The notes under the pieces are model-generated. The model was given only the letters and a program-made list of their open reading frames with translations. It had not been told where the DNA came from and ran no database searches. Shown here one piece after another: positions 8,792-17,395 of a DNA stretch of 64,000 nt; within the stretch, counting starts at the first letter, position 1, and every line of letters starts with the position of its first letter. A program made the position numbers and the translations under genes. This DNA is from Ignavibacteria bacterium (GTDB lineage Bacteria; Bacteroidota; Ignavibacteria; Kapaibacteriales; UBA961), in contig JADJXV010000008.1 of assembly GCA_016720145.1 (NCBI GenBank), forward strand, positions 124,001-188,000, written 5' to 3'.

Positions 8792-9559
8792 ATGATTCAC
8801 AATGAATTACTTAATTCTCAATTAATTTCATCCATCTTTGACGGTGAAGTAGAATGGATAGATTCCGGCTTTTTGAATGGCGCAGAAAACATGCGATTCG
8901 ACGAAGAACGTGCGCGAAATTTGGTCTTAGGATTTGCCGGTCCAATGCTCCGTGTTTATGGATGGAAACCATGGGCAGTGTCACTTGGTGCGAATCAAAA
9001 AGACTCTGATATTAATCATGTAGAATGCGAAAAACGTGGCTTTGATATAGTGCGTCGTGCTACCGGTGGACGCGCTGTGCTCCATGCAGATGAACTCACA
9101 TATTCAGTAGTCCTCCGTATACCAGAGGGTATTTCAGTGCATGATATTTATCGCATGACACACGAGCGAATTCTCGCAGGACTCCGAACAATTACGCCAG
9201 AAATTGAGTTCGAAAAGTCTCAGCCGAATTTTAGTCAAGTGTATAAGGCACAACCACAACAAACAGTTGCGTGTTTTGCGAGTTCGGCGCGCTATGAGAT
9301 AATGCATGATGGTCGCAAAGTAGTCGGCAGCGCGCAACGTGTATTTGGGAATGTACTGCTGCAGCACGGATCGATTCTTCTCGGCGCAGGACACGAACAG
9401 CTCGCCGATATCTCGGCACTGAGGAATGGTGTACAGGCAGATTCTCTTCGTGAATATATTCTCTCCCATAGTGCTACATTGTCGGAAATTGTAGGGCGAA
9501 AGGTAGAATTCCAAGAGGTAGCCGAGGCGATTCGATGTGGATTTCTCGGGCTTGATTGA
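8792..9559 (+). CDS. Lipoate-protein ligase A family protein
   Basis: 255 aa, a member of the biotin/lipoate A/B ligase family. The central RRATGGRAVLH motif (about residues 87-97) matches the lipoyl-AMP-binding loop of LplA/LipM. NQKD and the later SSARYEI and GSAQR segments also fit the family. Members attach lipoate or octanoate to the lipoyl domains of 2-oxoacid dehydrogenases and GcvH. Because the protein lacks the extra C-terminal domain of E. coli LplA, it could be an octanoyltransferase (LipM-like) instead of a ligase. It stands alone between tRNA genes. Confidence 0.88.
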   Translation: MIHNELLNSQLISSIFDGEVEWIDSGFLNGAENMRFDEERARNLVLGFAGPMLRVYGWKPWAVSLGANQKDSDINHVECEKRGFDIVRRATGGRAVLHADELTYSVVLRIPEGISVHDIYRMTHERILAGLRTITPEIEFEKSQPNFSQVYKAQPQQTVACFASSARYEIMHDGRKVVGSAQRVFGNVLLQHGSILLGAGHEQLADISALRNGVQADSLREYILSHSATLSEIVGRKVEFQEVAEAIRCGFLGLD

Positions 9560-9645
9560 CGCTTAATCTCCTAATTTTTCAAAAGCCCTTTGTCGCGTGC
9601 CGGTCAGTTTGTATTTTTGCGCCTCAATTCGCTGAAAACACTCAC

Positions 9646-9732
9646 GGAGAGGTGCGAGAGTGGTTGAATCGGGCGGTCTCGAAAACCGTTATGGGAGCAA
9701 TTCTATCGAGGGTTCGAATCCCTCCCTCTCCT
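9646..9732 (+). tRNA. tRNA-Ser (anticodon CGA)
   Basis: An 87-base class II tRNA with a long variable arm. The acceptor stem is GGAGAGG with CCTCTCC. The anticodon loop CTCGAAA gives CGA, which reads UCG. The T-arm is GAGGG TTCGAAT CCCTC. The discriminator position appears to be T where G is usual for bacterial tRNA-Ser. No CCA is encoded. The tRNA-Leu gene follows 32 bases later, so both are probably co-transcribed. Confidence 0.95.
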
Positions 9733-9764
9733 CTACTGACATGTCTATGTCAGCATGCCCAAAA

Positions 9765-9847
9765 GCCCGGATGGCGAAATTGGCAGACGCGCTATATTCA
9801 GGTTGTAGTATCCTATGGATGTGCAGGTTCAAGTCCTGTTCCGGGCA
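9765..9847 (+). tRNA. tRNA-Leu (anticodon CAG)
   Basis: An 83-base class II tRNA. The acceptor stem is GCCCGGA with TCCGGGC and A as discriminator, as expected for Leu. The anticodon stem CTATA/TGTAG contains one G-T pair and encloses loop TTCAGGT, giving CAG, which reads CUG. The long variable arm and a T-arm with TTCAAGT are present. Confidence 0.95.
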
Positions 9848-9912
9848 CTTGTAGTTTACTTTGAAGGCAGTTTCAGACTGCCTTTTCATTTCCGGTTTGA
9901 TTCGTACTATCC

Positions 9913-11028
9913 ATGAAATTTATTGCACAAGTGCTTACCCGTAAATTCCCTATCTTATTTGTATTGCTGATAGTTCTATCGGCATTTCCACTTTCTGCTC
10001 AGAAAAAACCCGATCCTCGAAGCTACCGTGAGAGAGCCGAAGAAGCCATTAAAAGCAAAAACATCAAAGCCGCTGCCGCACTTCTCGAAGATTGGATCAA
10101 AGTGAATCCTCGCGATGGAGAAAGTGCCGTCGTACTCGCTCGATGCTTTATGCAGCTCAGCCAACCTGAGCGTGCCTTCGAAACGCTGAATACTGCTGCC
10201 GAACTTGGATGTGCAAATAGCAAAGTTCTCACAAGTGATTCAATTTTCACACCTTTACGCTTTACTCGGCGTTATGATGAGCTCGTCCAAGCTTTCAAAT
10301 GGAACGCCGACCAAGTCGCTGAATTTCCCATTAAATTCGCCCCGCAACACCGATACGGGCGCTATCGAGTGCTCTATCCTCTTGATTATGATGAAGTGAA
10401 AAAATACAATCTTGTTCTGCTTTTGCATGGCAACAGTCAAGACCCGAATATTATCTTACGTTGGGCTAAGAAGTTGAATCTTAATGATGTTATATTCGTT
10501 TGCCCCGAAGCACCCTATATCAAATTCAGAGAATCAGCGATGACCTTTGCACCCAGGCTCTCGGCAATGGGTGAAGATTTGGGTTACCCTGATACACTCA
10601 AAGACGAAATAATTTTCACATCAGCCGATTGGTATCATAGTATAATCAAAGAAGTTGAGAATGAATTACCAATCAAAAAAGCACTTCCGATTATCATGGG
10701 TTTCTCTCAAGGTGGATTTTATGCCAATGTCATCGCCACTAGGCATCCCGAAAGTGTCAAATCGGTCATCACTATTTGTGCGAGTATGTATCCTGAAGCA
10801 AAGGTACTCGAACATTACTCATTGCTCCGAAAGTATGGAATTGATGTGCTCCTGCTTCATGCGAGCGATGATCCGCTCGTACCATATCAAACGGCTTCAC
10901 TTTATAAAAATGCTCTCGAACTTGAAAAAGTAGAACATACTTTTTTCAGTTTTAAAGGTGGACATTGGCCTTCGACCGAAGCATCATTAAAAATTACAGA
11001 TTGGATCTCCAAACACTTTCAGGAGTAA
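9913..11028 (+). CDS. Secreted alpha/beta hydrolase of the phospholipase/carboxylesterase type
   Basis: 371 aa with a signal peptide ending near SAFPLSAQ (residue 30). Residues 35-110 form a helical TPR-like region (ALLEDWIKVNPRDGESAVVLARCFM). The catalytic domain follows, with oxyanion HGN (VLLLHGNSQ), nucleophile elbow GFSQGG near residue 264, acid in HASDDPLVPY and His in GGHWPS. The family hydrolyses carboxylic esters; the substrate is unknown. A second secreted alpha/beta hydrolase starts 6 bases downstream, so the two form an operon. Confidence 0.85.
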   Translation: MKFIAQVLTRKFPILFVLLIVLSAFPLSAQKKPDPRSYRERAEEAIKSKNIKAAAALLEDWIKVNPRDGESAVVLARCFMQLSQPERAFETLNTAAELGCANSKVLTSDSIFTPLRFTRRYDELVQAFKWNADQVAEFPIKFAPQHRYGRYRVLYPLDYDEVKKYNLVLLLHGNSQDPNIILRWAKKLNLNDVIFVCPEAPYIKFRESAMTFAPRLSAMGEDLGYPDTLKDEIIFTSADWYHSIIKEVENELPIKKALPIIMGFSQGGFYANVIATRHPESVKSVITICASMYPEAKVLEHYSLLRKYGIDVLLLHASDDPLVPYQTASLYKNALELEKVEHTFFSFKGGHWPSTEASLKITDWISKHFQE

Positions 11029-11033
11029 GTATC

Positions 11034-11660
11034 ATGATGAAAATTATACTTGTTACCTTAATTCTGATGTCAAGTAGCCCAATCATCAAGGCGCAGAAAA
11101 TTGTGTTTTTCCTTCATAATGCATTTCTAGAACATTTCACGATTGAAGACGTACACCCGGAATACGGTAAATGCGAGTACAAGCAAATACTTGCGGCATT
11201 TAAAAATTCAGGACTGACTGTCATAAGTGAAATCCGCCCTAAAAACACCAACCCCAAACAATACAGCAAGAAAATTATTCACCAAATTGACAGCTTGATA
11301 GCTCGTGGCGCTAAAGCATCAGATATTACTGTGGTAGGCACTTCACGTGGTGGATATATTGCTCAATATGTATCGACTTCTCTTAAAAATAAGGATATTA
11401 ATTACGTGCTTATTGGGTGCTGTTCGGACGAGGACATCACAGATATTCCAGAAATTTCACTTTCAGGCAATATCCTCTCTATTTATGAAAAAAGCGATTT
11501 GATGGCACAATCCTGTTCGAAACTGAAGGAGAAATCAAAGGGCGTCAGCCGTTTCAAAGAAATTGAACTTACTTCAGGACTCAAGCACGGATTCCTCTTC
11601 AAAGCGCTCGATGCATGGCTCGCGCCAAGTATTCGATGGGCAAAGCAGGAGTATAAGTAA
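11034..11660 (+). CDS. Secreted alpha/beta hydrolase-fold protein
   Basis: About 208 aa from the ATG at 11034, which follows an AGGAG at 11021-11025 and gives a good signal peptide (cut near IIKAQ). The nucleophile elbow is GTSRGG near residue 102. A His near the end (SGLKHGFL) could complete the triad. The upstream stop codon is only five bases away, so translation is probably coupled to the first hydrolase. No closer family assignment is possible; it may act on the same class of substrate as its neighbour. Confidence 0.78.
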   Translation: MMKIILVTLILMSSSPIIKAQKIVFFLHNAFLEHFTIEDVHPEYGKCEYKQILAAFKNSGLTVISEIRPKNTNPKQYSKKIIHQIDSLIARGAKASDITVVGTSRGGYIAQYVSTSLKNKDINYVLIGCCSDEDITDIPEISLSGNILSIYEKSDLMAQSCSKLKEKSKGVSRFKEIELTSGLKHGFLFKALDAWLAPSIRWAKQEYK

Positions 11661-11687
11661 ATATATCAATTAACCTCAAATAATACA

Positions 11688-12263
11688 ATGGATTGGCTCA
11701 TTGCAGGACTCGGGAATCCCGGACTTAAATACGAACGTACACGGCATAATATCGGTTGGATGGTGATCGACTCACTCGCCCAAAAACATAACAAGACCTT
11801 CAAGCCGGGTAAAGGGATGTGGCTCGAAACCGAGATCAAAATCCGACGCGAAAGTGTGATGCTCATCAAGCCAACGACCTTTATGAATGCATCGGGTGAG
11901 GCGATTAAAAAGCTGATAAACATCCACAAATTACCGGCTGAACGTGTGATTGCCATCGTCGATGAATACAACTTCCCGGTTGGTAAAGTCCATATCAAAT
12001 CAGGAGGTTCGGACGGCGGACATAATGGTATCACATCTATCATCGAATCACTCGGCACAATGGATTTCTGGCGTATGCGCTGCGGTATCGGCAAGAATTT
12101 CCCACCCGGCGGGATGGTAGATTATGTATTATCTAATTTCGCAGCTTACGAGAATGAGGAGCTATCTTCAATGATTACAAGAGCATGTGAAAGCTTGGAG
12201 TTTTTTATTTCGGCCGGTGCTGCCCGCGCGATGCAGAAAATCAATGCAGGGCTGGAATTGTAA
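11688..12263 (+). CDS. pth: Peptidyl-tRNA hydrolase
   Basis: 191 aa, the normal length. The start IAGLGNPGLKYERTRHNIGW contains the catalytic His (about residue 21) and the Asn near residue 11. FMNASGEAI and SDGGHNGITSIIESLG, which carry the substrate-binding Asn and Asp residues, are also intact. The enzyme recycles peptidyl-tRNA that drops off the ribosome and is essential in most bacteria. Its start lies 27 bases after the hydrolase gene. Confidence 0.97.
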   Translation: MDWLIAGLGNPGLKYERTRHNIGWMVIDSLAQKHNKTFKPGKGMWLETEIKIRRESVMLIKPTTFMNASGEAIKKLINIHKLPAERVIAIVDEYNFPVGKVHIKSGGSDGGHNGITSIIESLGTMDFWRMRCGIGKNFPPGGMVDYVLSNFAAYENEELSSMITRACESLEFFISAGAARAMQKINAGLEL

Positions 12264-12296
12264 TTTCTTCGCGCTTATCGCGTGCCGTACAGTGAT

Positions 12297-12398
12297 TTTT
12301 TAACGCAAAGGCGCAGAGATGCAGAGATATCGATATGTTTGCATTGGCTGCACTTGGGAGAAAGAAGTCTCTGCGTTCTCCGCGTCTTTGCGTTAAAA
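12297..12398. repeat. Long imperfect inverted repeat, second copy of the CAAAG-type palindrome
   Basis: The left arm TTAACGCAAAGGCGCAGAGA pairs with the right arm, which reads TTAACGCAAAGACGCGGAGA on the other strand. The spacer is about 40 bases. It is the same family as the element at 8134-8231 but closer to the common form with CGCAAAG units. It separates pth from the aldehyde dehydrogenase gene. Confidence 0.92.
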
Positions 12399-12487
12399 TA
12401 CACTTGCAGGTCGGTCAACAATCTAAGCAGAAATGAACTTCGATTCAGCATTTTTTTTTACTACAACATCCAAATTTCGAGGTACTT

Positions 12488-13927
12488 ATGCAGACAATTC
12501 TCAATTTTATTGGCGGTGAATTTCTTCCGCCGCAGTCGGGTAACTATCTTAATAATTACGAACCTGCCACCGGCAACATCTATTCAAAAGTACCGGACTC
12601 CGATGAACGTGATGTTGCACTTGCCGTAGTCGCGGCTAAGAATGCCTTTCCAGCTTGGTCGGCTACTTCGATCGAAGTACGTTCTGAAATTATGTTGAGA
12701 ATCGCAGCTCTCATTACCGAACGCCTTGAGCAGCTTGCACTTGCAGAAACGATCGATCAAGGCAAGCCGCTGTGGTTATCAAAAAGTATGGATATTCCGC
12801 GTGCAGCGCAGAATTTTCATTTTTTCGGAACAGAAATTCTCCACTTTGCCAGCGAAGCTCACCCGACGACAGGATATTTGAATTATACACTGCGTTCGCC
12901 CATCGGTGTCGTAGGTTGCATATCTCCTTGGAATTTACCGCTTTACCTCTTTACCTGGAAAATTGCACCCGCAATCGCTACCGGTAATTGCGTCGTTGCC
13001 AAGCCATCTGAATTAACTCCAATGACAGCGTTTTTGCTAGCAGCAATTTGCAAAGAAGCAGGGCTGCCGGCAGGAGTGCTCAATATTGTGCACGGACTAG
13101 GACATGAAGTAGGCACTGCGATGAGTGAACATCGAGATATACACGCTATCTCATTCACCGGAGGCACAAATACAGGACAGAAAATTGCCAAAATAGCCGC
13201 TCCGATGTTCAAAAAACTCTCGCTTGAGCTTGGCGGGAAAAACCCCAATATCGTTTTTGCTGACTGCAATTTAAGCGACGCTGCTCTCACATCTGCTCGC
13301 GCTGCTTTTACAAATCAAGGGGAAATCTGCCTGTGCGGTTCGAGGATATTTATTGAACGTAGTATTTATTCAGAATTCAAAGAGAAATTTATTGAGAATG
13401 TTCGCAAGTTTACTGTTGGAGACCCTCTCGACCCAGCTACCCGTCAAGGCGCGCTCGTCTCTCTGGCGCATCTTGATAAAGTATTGAGTTATATTCAAAT
13501 AGCAAAGGACGAGGGCGGCACGATCGCACTGGGAGGAAATCAAATTAATCCTGAAGGTCGCTGCGCAAATGGATGGTTCGTCGAGCCGACCGTGATCGAA
13601 GGTCTCGGCGCAGATTGTAGAATTAATCAGGAAGAAATATTCGGTCCTGTTGTCTCGCTGGTACCGTTTGACACCGAAGAAGAAGCGCTCTCAATGGCGA
13701 ATTCTACTCCCTACGGCTTAGCCGCTGTCGTCTGGACGGAGAATCTCTCGAAAGCGCACCGCGTAGCAGCAAAATTAGAAAGTGGAATCGTATGGATTAA
13801 CTGTTGGATGGTACGCGACTTACGCACTCCTTTCGGCGGTGTAAAGCATTCAGGCGTAGGACGCGAAGGCGGATTCGAAGCGCTGAAGTTTTTTACCGAA
13901 CCGAAGAATGTGTGTGTGAAGATGTGA
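12488..13927 (+). CDS. NAD-dependent aldehyde dehydrogenase, ALDH8/hydroxymuconic semialdehyde dehydrogenase-like
   Basis: 479 aa, full length. The NAD-binding FTGGTNTGQ motif, the general-base LELGGKNP segment (about residue 248) and the catalytic Cys in NQGEICLCGSRIF (about residue 281) are all present. The NQGEICLC context is typical of ALDH8A1 and of bacterial 2-hydroxymuconic or 2-aminomuconic semialdehyde dehydrogenases, which oxidise a ring-cleavage product. No other aromatic or tryptophan catabolism gene lies next to it, so the substrate is uncertain. Confidence 0.92.
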   Translation: MQTILNFIGGEFLPPQSGNYLNNYEPATGNIYSKVPDSDERDVALAVVAAKNAFPAWSATSIEVRSEIMLRIAALITERLEQLALAETIDQGKPLWLSKSMDIPRAAQNFHFFGTEILHFASEAHPTTGYLNYTLRSPIGVVGCISPWNLPLYLFTWKIAPAIATGNCVVAKPSELTPMTAFLLAAICKEAGLPAGVLNIVHGLGHEVGTAMSEHRDIHAISFTGGTNTGQKIAKIAAPMFKKLSLELGGKNPNIVFADCNLSDAALTSARAAFTNQGEICLCGSRIFIERSIYSEFKEKFIENVRKFTVGDPLDPATRQGALVSLAHLDKVLSYIQIAKDEGGTIALGGNQINPEGRCANGWFVEPTVIEGLGADCRINQEEIFGPVVSLVPFDTEEEALSMANSTPYGLAAVVWTENLSKAHRVAAKLESGIVWINCWMVRDLRTPFGGVKHSGVGREGGFEALKFFTEPKNVCVKM

Positions 13928-13978
13928 TATTGGATTTTTCTACCATTGCTGTCAACGTAGTAATTTGGTATTTGCTTG

Positions 13979-14042
13979 ATACTTCGGCAAGCTTATCATG
14001 ATGAACAACTTACTGTCACACTGAGCTTGTCGAAGTGTTCAA
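13979..14042. repeat. Interspersed CTTGTCGAAG-type repeat
   Basis: Two neighbouring pieces, ACTTCGGCAAGCTTATCATG and CACTGAGCTTGTCGAAGTG, belong to a repeat that recurs at 58797-58912. The second piece carries near-complementary ends (CACT and AGTG). Confidence 0.7.
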
Positions 14043-14134
14043 TTACTTGCCTATTTCTTCCTTAAATTGACAGAATTGAATATCCGCCTCGGTTTCCCGA
14101 TGTTGGAAATACTTTAGCCAAAGGAGATTATAGA

Positions 14135-14281
14135 ATGAAAACAACTATCAAAAAAACAAAAAAAACGTTCGATGCAGTAGAAAGCATGCGTGAAATTAGG
14201 GACAAAATTTCCCTCTAAATTGCAGATATGAATTTTGAAGAATTGAAAGCATATTTCAAGCAGCAAAGACTGCAGAAATAG
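14135..14281 (+). pseudogene. Small antitoxin-like gene interrupted by an in-frame stop
   Basis: Read through, the frame gives 48 residues: MKTTIKKTKKTFDAVESMRE, then IRDKISL, a TAA at 14216-14218, then IADMNFEELKAYFKQQRLQK. An AAGGAG at 14121 gives a proper ribosome binding site. The form (basic start, MREIRDKIS, short helical tail FEELKAYF) matches small antitoxin-like proteins often found before toxin genes; this is a judgement from pattern memory. The related copy at 14593-14685 has GAA where this one has TAA, so a single base change broke the gene. Confidence 0.7.
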
Positions 14282-14326
14282 AAGTAATTATTTGATTTAA
14301 TTTCTCTTCTTACCACCGCTACCGTA

Positions 14327-14593
14327 ATGATGAACAAAAGCTTACAACCCACTCAGGGCTTCAACGAAATTTTACTGTACTCCACTCCTAACGGTAAAGT
14401 AAAAGTTGAAATGTATTTGCAAAACGAAACTATTTGGCTCACACAACAAAAAATAGCCGAACTATTTGGTGTGCAACGTCCAGCCATAACTAAACACCTG
14501 AAAAATATATTTGAGACAGGAGAATTAGATGAAAATTCAGTATGTTCCAAAATGGAACATACCACTCAACAAGGTGCTATAGTATACGCCTAA
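14327..14593 (+). pseudogene. Truncated RhuM-family (virulence protein RhuM) gene, N-terminus only
   Basis: 88 aa that match the start of RhuM family proteins: ILLYSTPNGKVKVEMYLQNE followed by TIWLTQQKIAELFGVQ, a helix-turn-helix-like segment and ENSVCSKMEHT. Intact members are about 330 aa, so roughly three quarters is missing. The frame ends exactly where a second fragment of the small antitoxin-like gene begins. This looks like a recombination or deletion scar between repeats of that small gene. RhuM genes are typical of mobile islands and have been linked to toxin or defence functions. Confidence 0.75.
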
Positions 14594-14685
14594 TTAAGGA
14601 CAAAATTTCCATCGAAATTGCAGATATGAATTTAGAAGAATTGTAAGCATTCTTCAAGCAGCAACGACTTCATAAATCGAAGTAA
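14593..14685 (+). pseudogene. Second, partial copy of the antitoxin-like small gene
   Basis: The sequence codes for IKDKISIEIADMNLEEL, a TAA at 14644-14646, then AFFKQQRLHKSK. It corresponds to the C-terminal two thirds of the gene at 14135-14281. The stop stands where the first copy has AAA (Lys). There is no start codon of its own. Confidence 0.75.
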
Positions 14686-14975
14686 ATTTGTGAAAGTATT
14701 TTCAGTTCACTTCCTAATCTTTTGGTATAAAGCATAATCATTAGCTTTTCAACAGCAGAATTTCTTAGTTTCTGCATCTCTTTTTTTGAATAATGCCCTT
14801 CTGGTATAAGTAGTTCTGCTCTTGACCCATTTATCTTATCAACAACAGAAATTACACATGAAGTTATTTTTTCTTTTCTTGAATGCTTGGTAACGTTAGC
14901 ATGGTGTATTCCACTAGAATAGCTAGTAAAAGAATAAGTAAACTCTTGAGGATTTAATGAGACTTTCTGCTTCAT
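14670..14975 (-). CDS. Hypothetical protein
   Basis: 101 aa, no signal peptide, basic, with a helical C-terminal half (KKEMQKLRNSAVEKLMIMLY). Its 3' end overlaps the end of the broken antitoxin-like fragment on the other strand by about 15 bases. I do not recognise it. Its place in a decayed accessory patch makes it likely to be accessory too. Confidence 0.45.
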   Translation of the reverse strand: MKQKVSLNPQEFTYSFTSYSSGIHHANVTKHSRKEKITSCVISVVDKINGSRAELLIPEGHYSKKEMQKLRNSAVEKLMIMLYTKRLGSELKILSQIYFDL

Positions 14976-15003
14976 TTTTATAATATTTGCTGTTTATCCA
15001 TTC

Positions 15004-17023
15004 TCAATACGCAACTAATACATTTAGCTCATCCAATACATTACCTTTATCATCAAGCAATTGCACGAGATATACTCCCTCACTTTTGATAGAAGTCATG
15101 TCAAGTGGAATGATTCTTGTGCGTGCTGGTACACGCATAATTTCCTGTCCGACTATATTCAAAATCCTCAAACTATATTCATATCCTTGCGGCATGTCTC
15201 CGAGGTCAAGAGTACAAATAGTCTTTGCCGGATTCGGGAAAATTGTCATGGATTTCGATAGTGCTACTATAGGATTCTCAACCGAGACAGATGTATCCGT
15301 TGCACATCTCTTTATCAAGGTTTGAGCCTCCGTAAGGCGTGCAAAATCGACTCCTATATCTCTGCCATCCGAACCATTATTCTTGAATATACTGACGGGC
15401 AAAAGTGCATAATTTCGATAATCACTATTCCCATTAGTGTAGTCGATAAATTTCACTTCTGAACTAGAAGCTGGAAAATAATTTTTACTTAAGACTGTAT
15501 AATTACTATAGTTTATCGAGTCGCCACCTATGAAGACATTTTTATGGAATCGCATGCTCGCGTCCGTTAATCCTTGAAAATATCTTGCCATTGGTGCATT
15601 TCCTCCACGTGCAAAACCCGGTCCATACATTCCCTGATATTTACCCGCCGAAAGTTTGCAATTAATCAAATTATTCGTGAATTTGAAATTAAATACTGTA
15701 TCGACTACCCATGTAATCGCACCGGTCTGAAACACAGTATTATGGTCAATTATCACATCTTTAGGATCGCCTAACTTTAATGAAAATTCCATCGTTAGGT
15801 CCATCGATGTTGAGATCGCCGTATTTCGCTCCGTCTATATCTTCAAATAAATTATTAGAAATTTTAATTCTTTGTGATTGATTACTCTGTGCTTGGTCAT
15901 CATGACCCGAAAGCGAAATTCCGGCTCCAGCATGACGCACGATATTATTGGTAATCGTGATATCACTTACATCTGCCTGCGGAGAACCACCGCCCTCAGC
16001 ACGTACGGTGAGTAATATCGCATATCCACTTTGACCGATTGGAAGATCAGCCCACGAATTCTCCAGGATATTCCCATCTAACAGTACGCGAACGCCTGTT
16101 TTGAGTTCGAATAAGTTCTTGATTGTCCAATGTGTTCCCGCATACGTAGGATGCCCTACTCGCCAACTCAGCGGCTTGAAAAAGTAATTATTCCGCACTT
16201 CGATATCCGACGGTACGAGTCCCGGTACTGCTGCCGTACCGCCACCAAAAATGATATTTTCACCGGCCGCTTCAAGGTAATTATTGATAATTTTGAAAGG
16301 TCCGGGACCGTTCGTGCCACCGATGGCATACGTGTCGAATCCAACACTGTGAAAGTCTGAGATATATGAATCAATTACGGCGGAATTGGCACAGTTGAGG
16401 ACTCCGCCTTTCATGACTGTGGCGTTAGTATGCCCGTGGATGTAACAGCGGTCAATTATGAAATTATATGGAATAGATGCAACAGTATTTTGGGAGGCAG
16501 CAGCAGTTCCAATCTGCACTAACCCATAGCTATTATGTACACTTGTATCAATGGTAATTTCTAACCCAACCAAGCGATAATGATGCGCTCCGGCTTCGGT
16601 TTGAAAACATGGCAGTCCTGACAGATTGGTGGTAATTATTTTGGGCATTGCATCAGCTTGGGTTGGATACTTGCTATTACCTGTTGGGAATGTTGGACTT
16701 ATACGTGTTTCCTGTTTCGGGAGCAGATTCATCATCGAGGAAGTAATAATTATCCAATCAGTCCCCGCTTTTTTCGGAAGAGTAAAGCTTCCTTTATATG
16801 ATTCTCCGGCTGTAAGCACAAGGATTGTACCGGGTTGCACAGCATTTAGAGCGGATTGGAGGTCACTGTAATCACCACCGTTTGCATTCACCGTTTTGGT
16901 AGAATAGAATGAAGCATCTGGAAAACATGTCACAATACTGTTTGTGTTCGGAAGGGTAGGTTCAGTCTGCGCAAAGATTGAAATCGACGTGCATAAAAAC
17001 AAAAGTGGAAATATGTATTTCAT
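15004..17023 (-). pseudogene. Secreted parallel beta-helix protein with T9SS sorting tail, split by a frameshift
   Basis: Two overlapping frames make one protein of about 670 aa. The first (17023 to 15761) has a signal peptide (FLCTSISIFAQ), then beta-helix repeats of the pectate-lyase type (for example IINNYLEAAGENIIFGGG, ITNNIVRHAGAGISLSG). It breaks at the AAA run (plus strand TTT 15776-15778), where removal of one base joins GIFIK to LGDPKDVIIDHNTVFQTG. The second frame continues the helix and ends with a type A T9SS tail (FPNPAKTICTLDLGDM, GVYLVQLLDDKG). The protein would be exported by T9SS and attached to the surface; a polysaccharide-binding or -cleaving role is only a family-level guess. 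It is either truly broken or shows a sequencing error. Confidence 0.85.
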
Positions 17024-17264
17024 AATGATATCAAGTGGATAGAGATATATTGCAATTAAGTTGTATTGTCGTATTTGAAATAGTCGCTATAGTAATTATA
17101 GCAGTGAATATTTTATACTATAGTACTAATGTGTTGTGGATTCAACCTTTACCTGATATGTATAAATACCGCCTCATTGCACCTAATTCTTTTACAAATT
17201 CTACAGATGGTTCAAATACAGATCATTCTTACAATTATTTTTGAAAGAGTTAACCGAATAAAAA

Positions 17265-17318
17265 GGGTGAATTGAATTCTCCTGATCTTCTAAAAAACCA
17301 AGCGAATTCAACTCACCC
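17265..17318 (-). terminator. Intrinsic terminator after the cytochrome c gene
   Basis: The arms GGGTGAATTGAATTC and GAATTCAACTCACCC pair over 15 bases with one G-T pair. On the minus strand the hairpin is followed by a TTTTT run. It lies about 80 bases downstream of the stop of the minus-strand cytochrome gene at 17396. Confidence 0.85.
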
Positions 17319-17395
17319 ATTCGTAATTCAGTGAACACTTAACTACTTATTATAGATAGAGTTGAGAAAGAAATCTATTGACGGAGATTAGTTTT

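Noticed and set aside
9556..9889. Frames of 102, 64 and 66 codons on both strands
   Set aside because: They are made of the tRNA-Ser and tRNA-Leu genes and their spacer.
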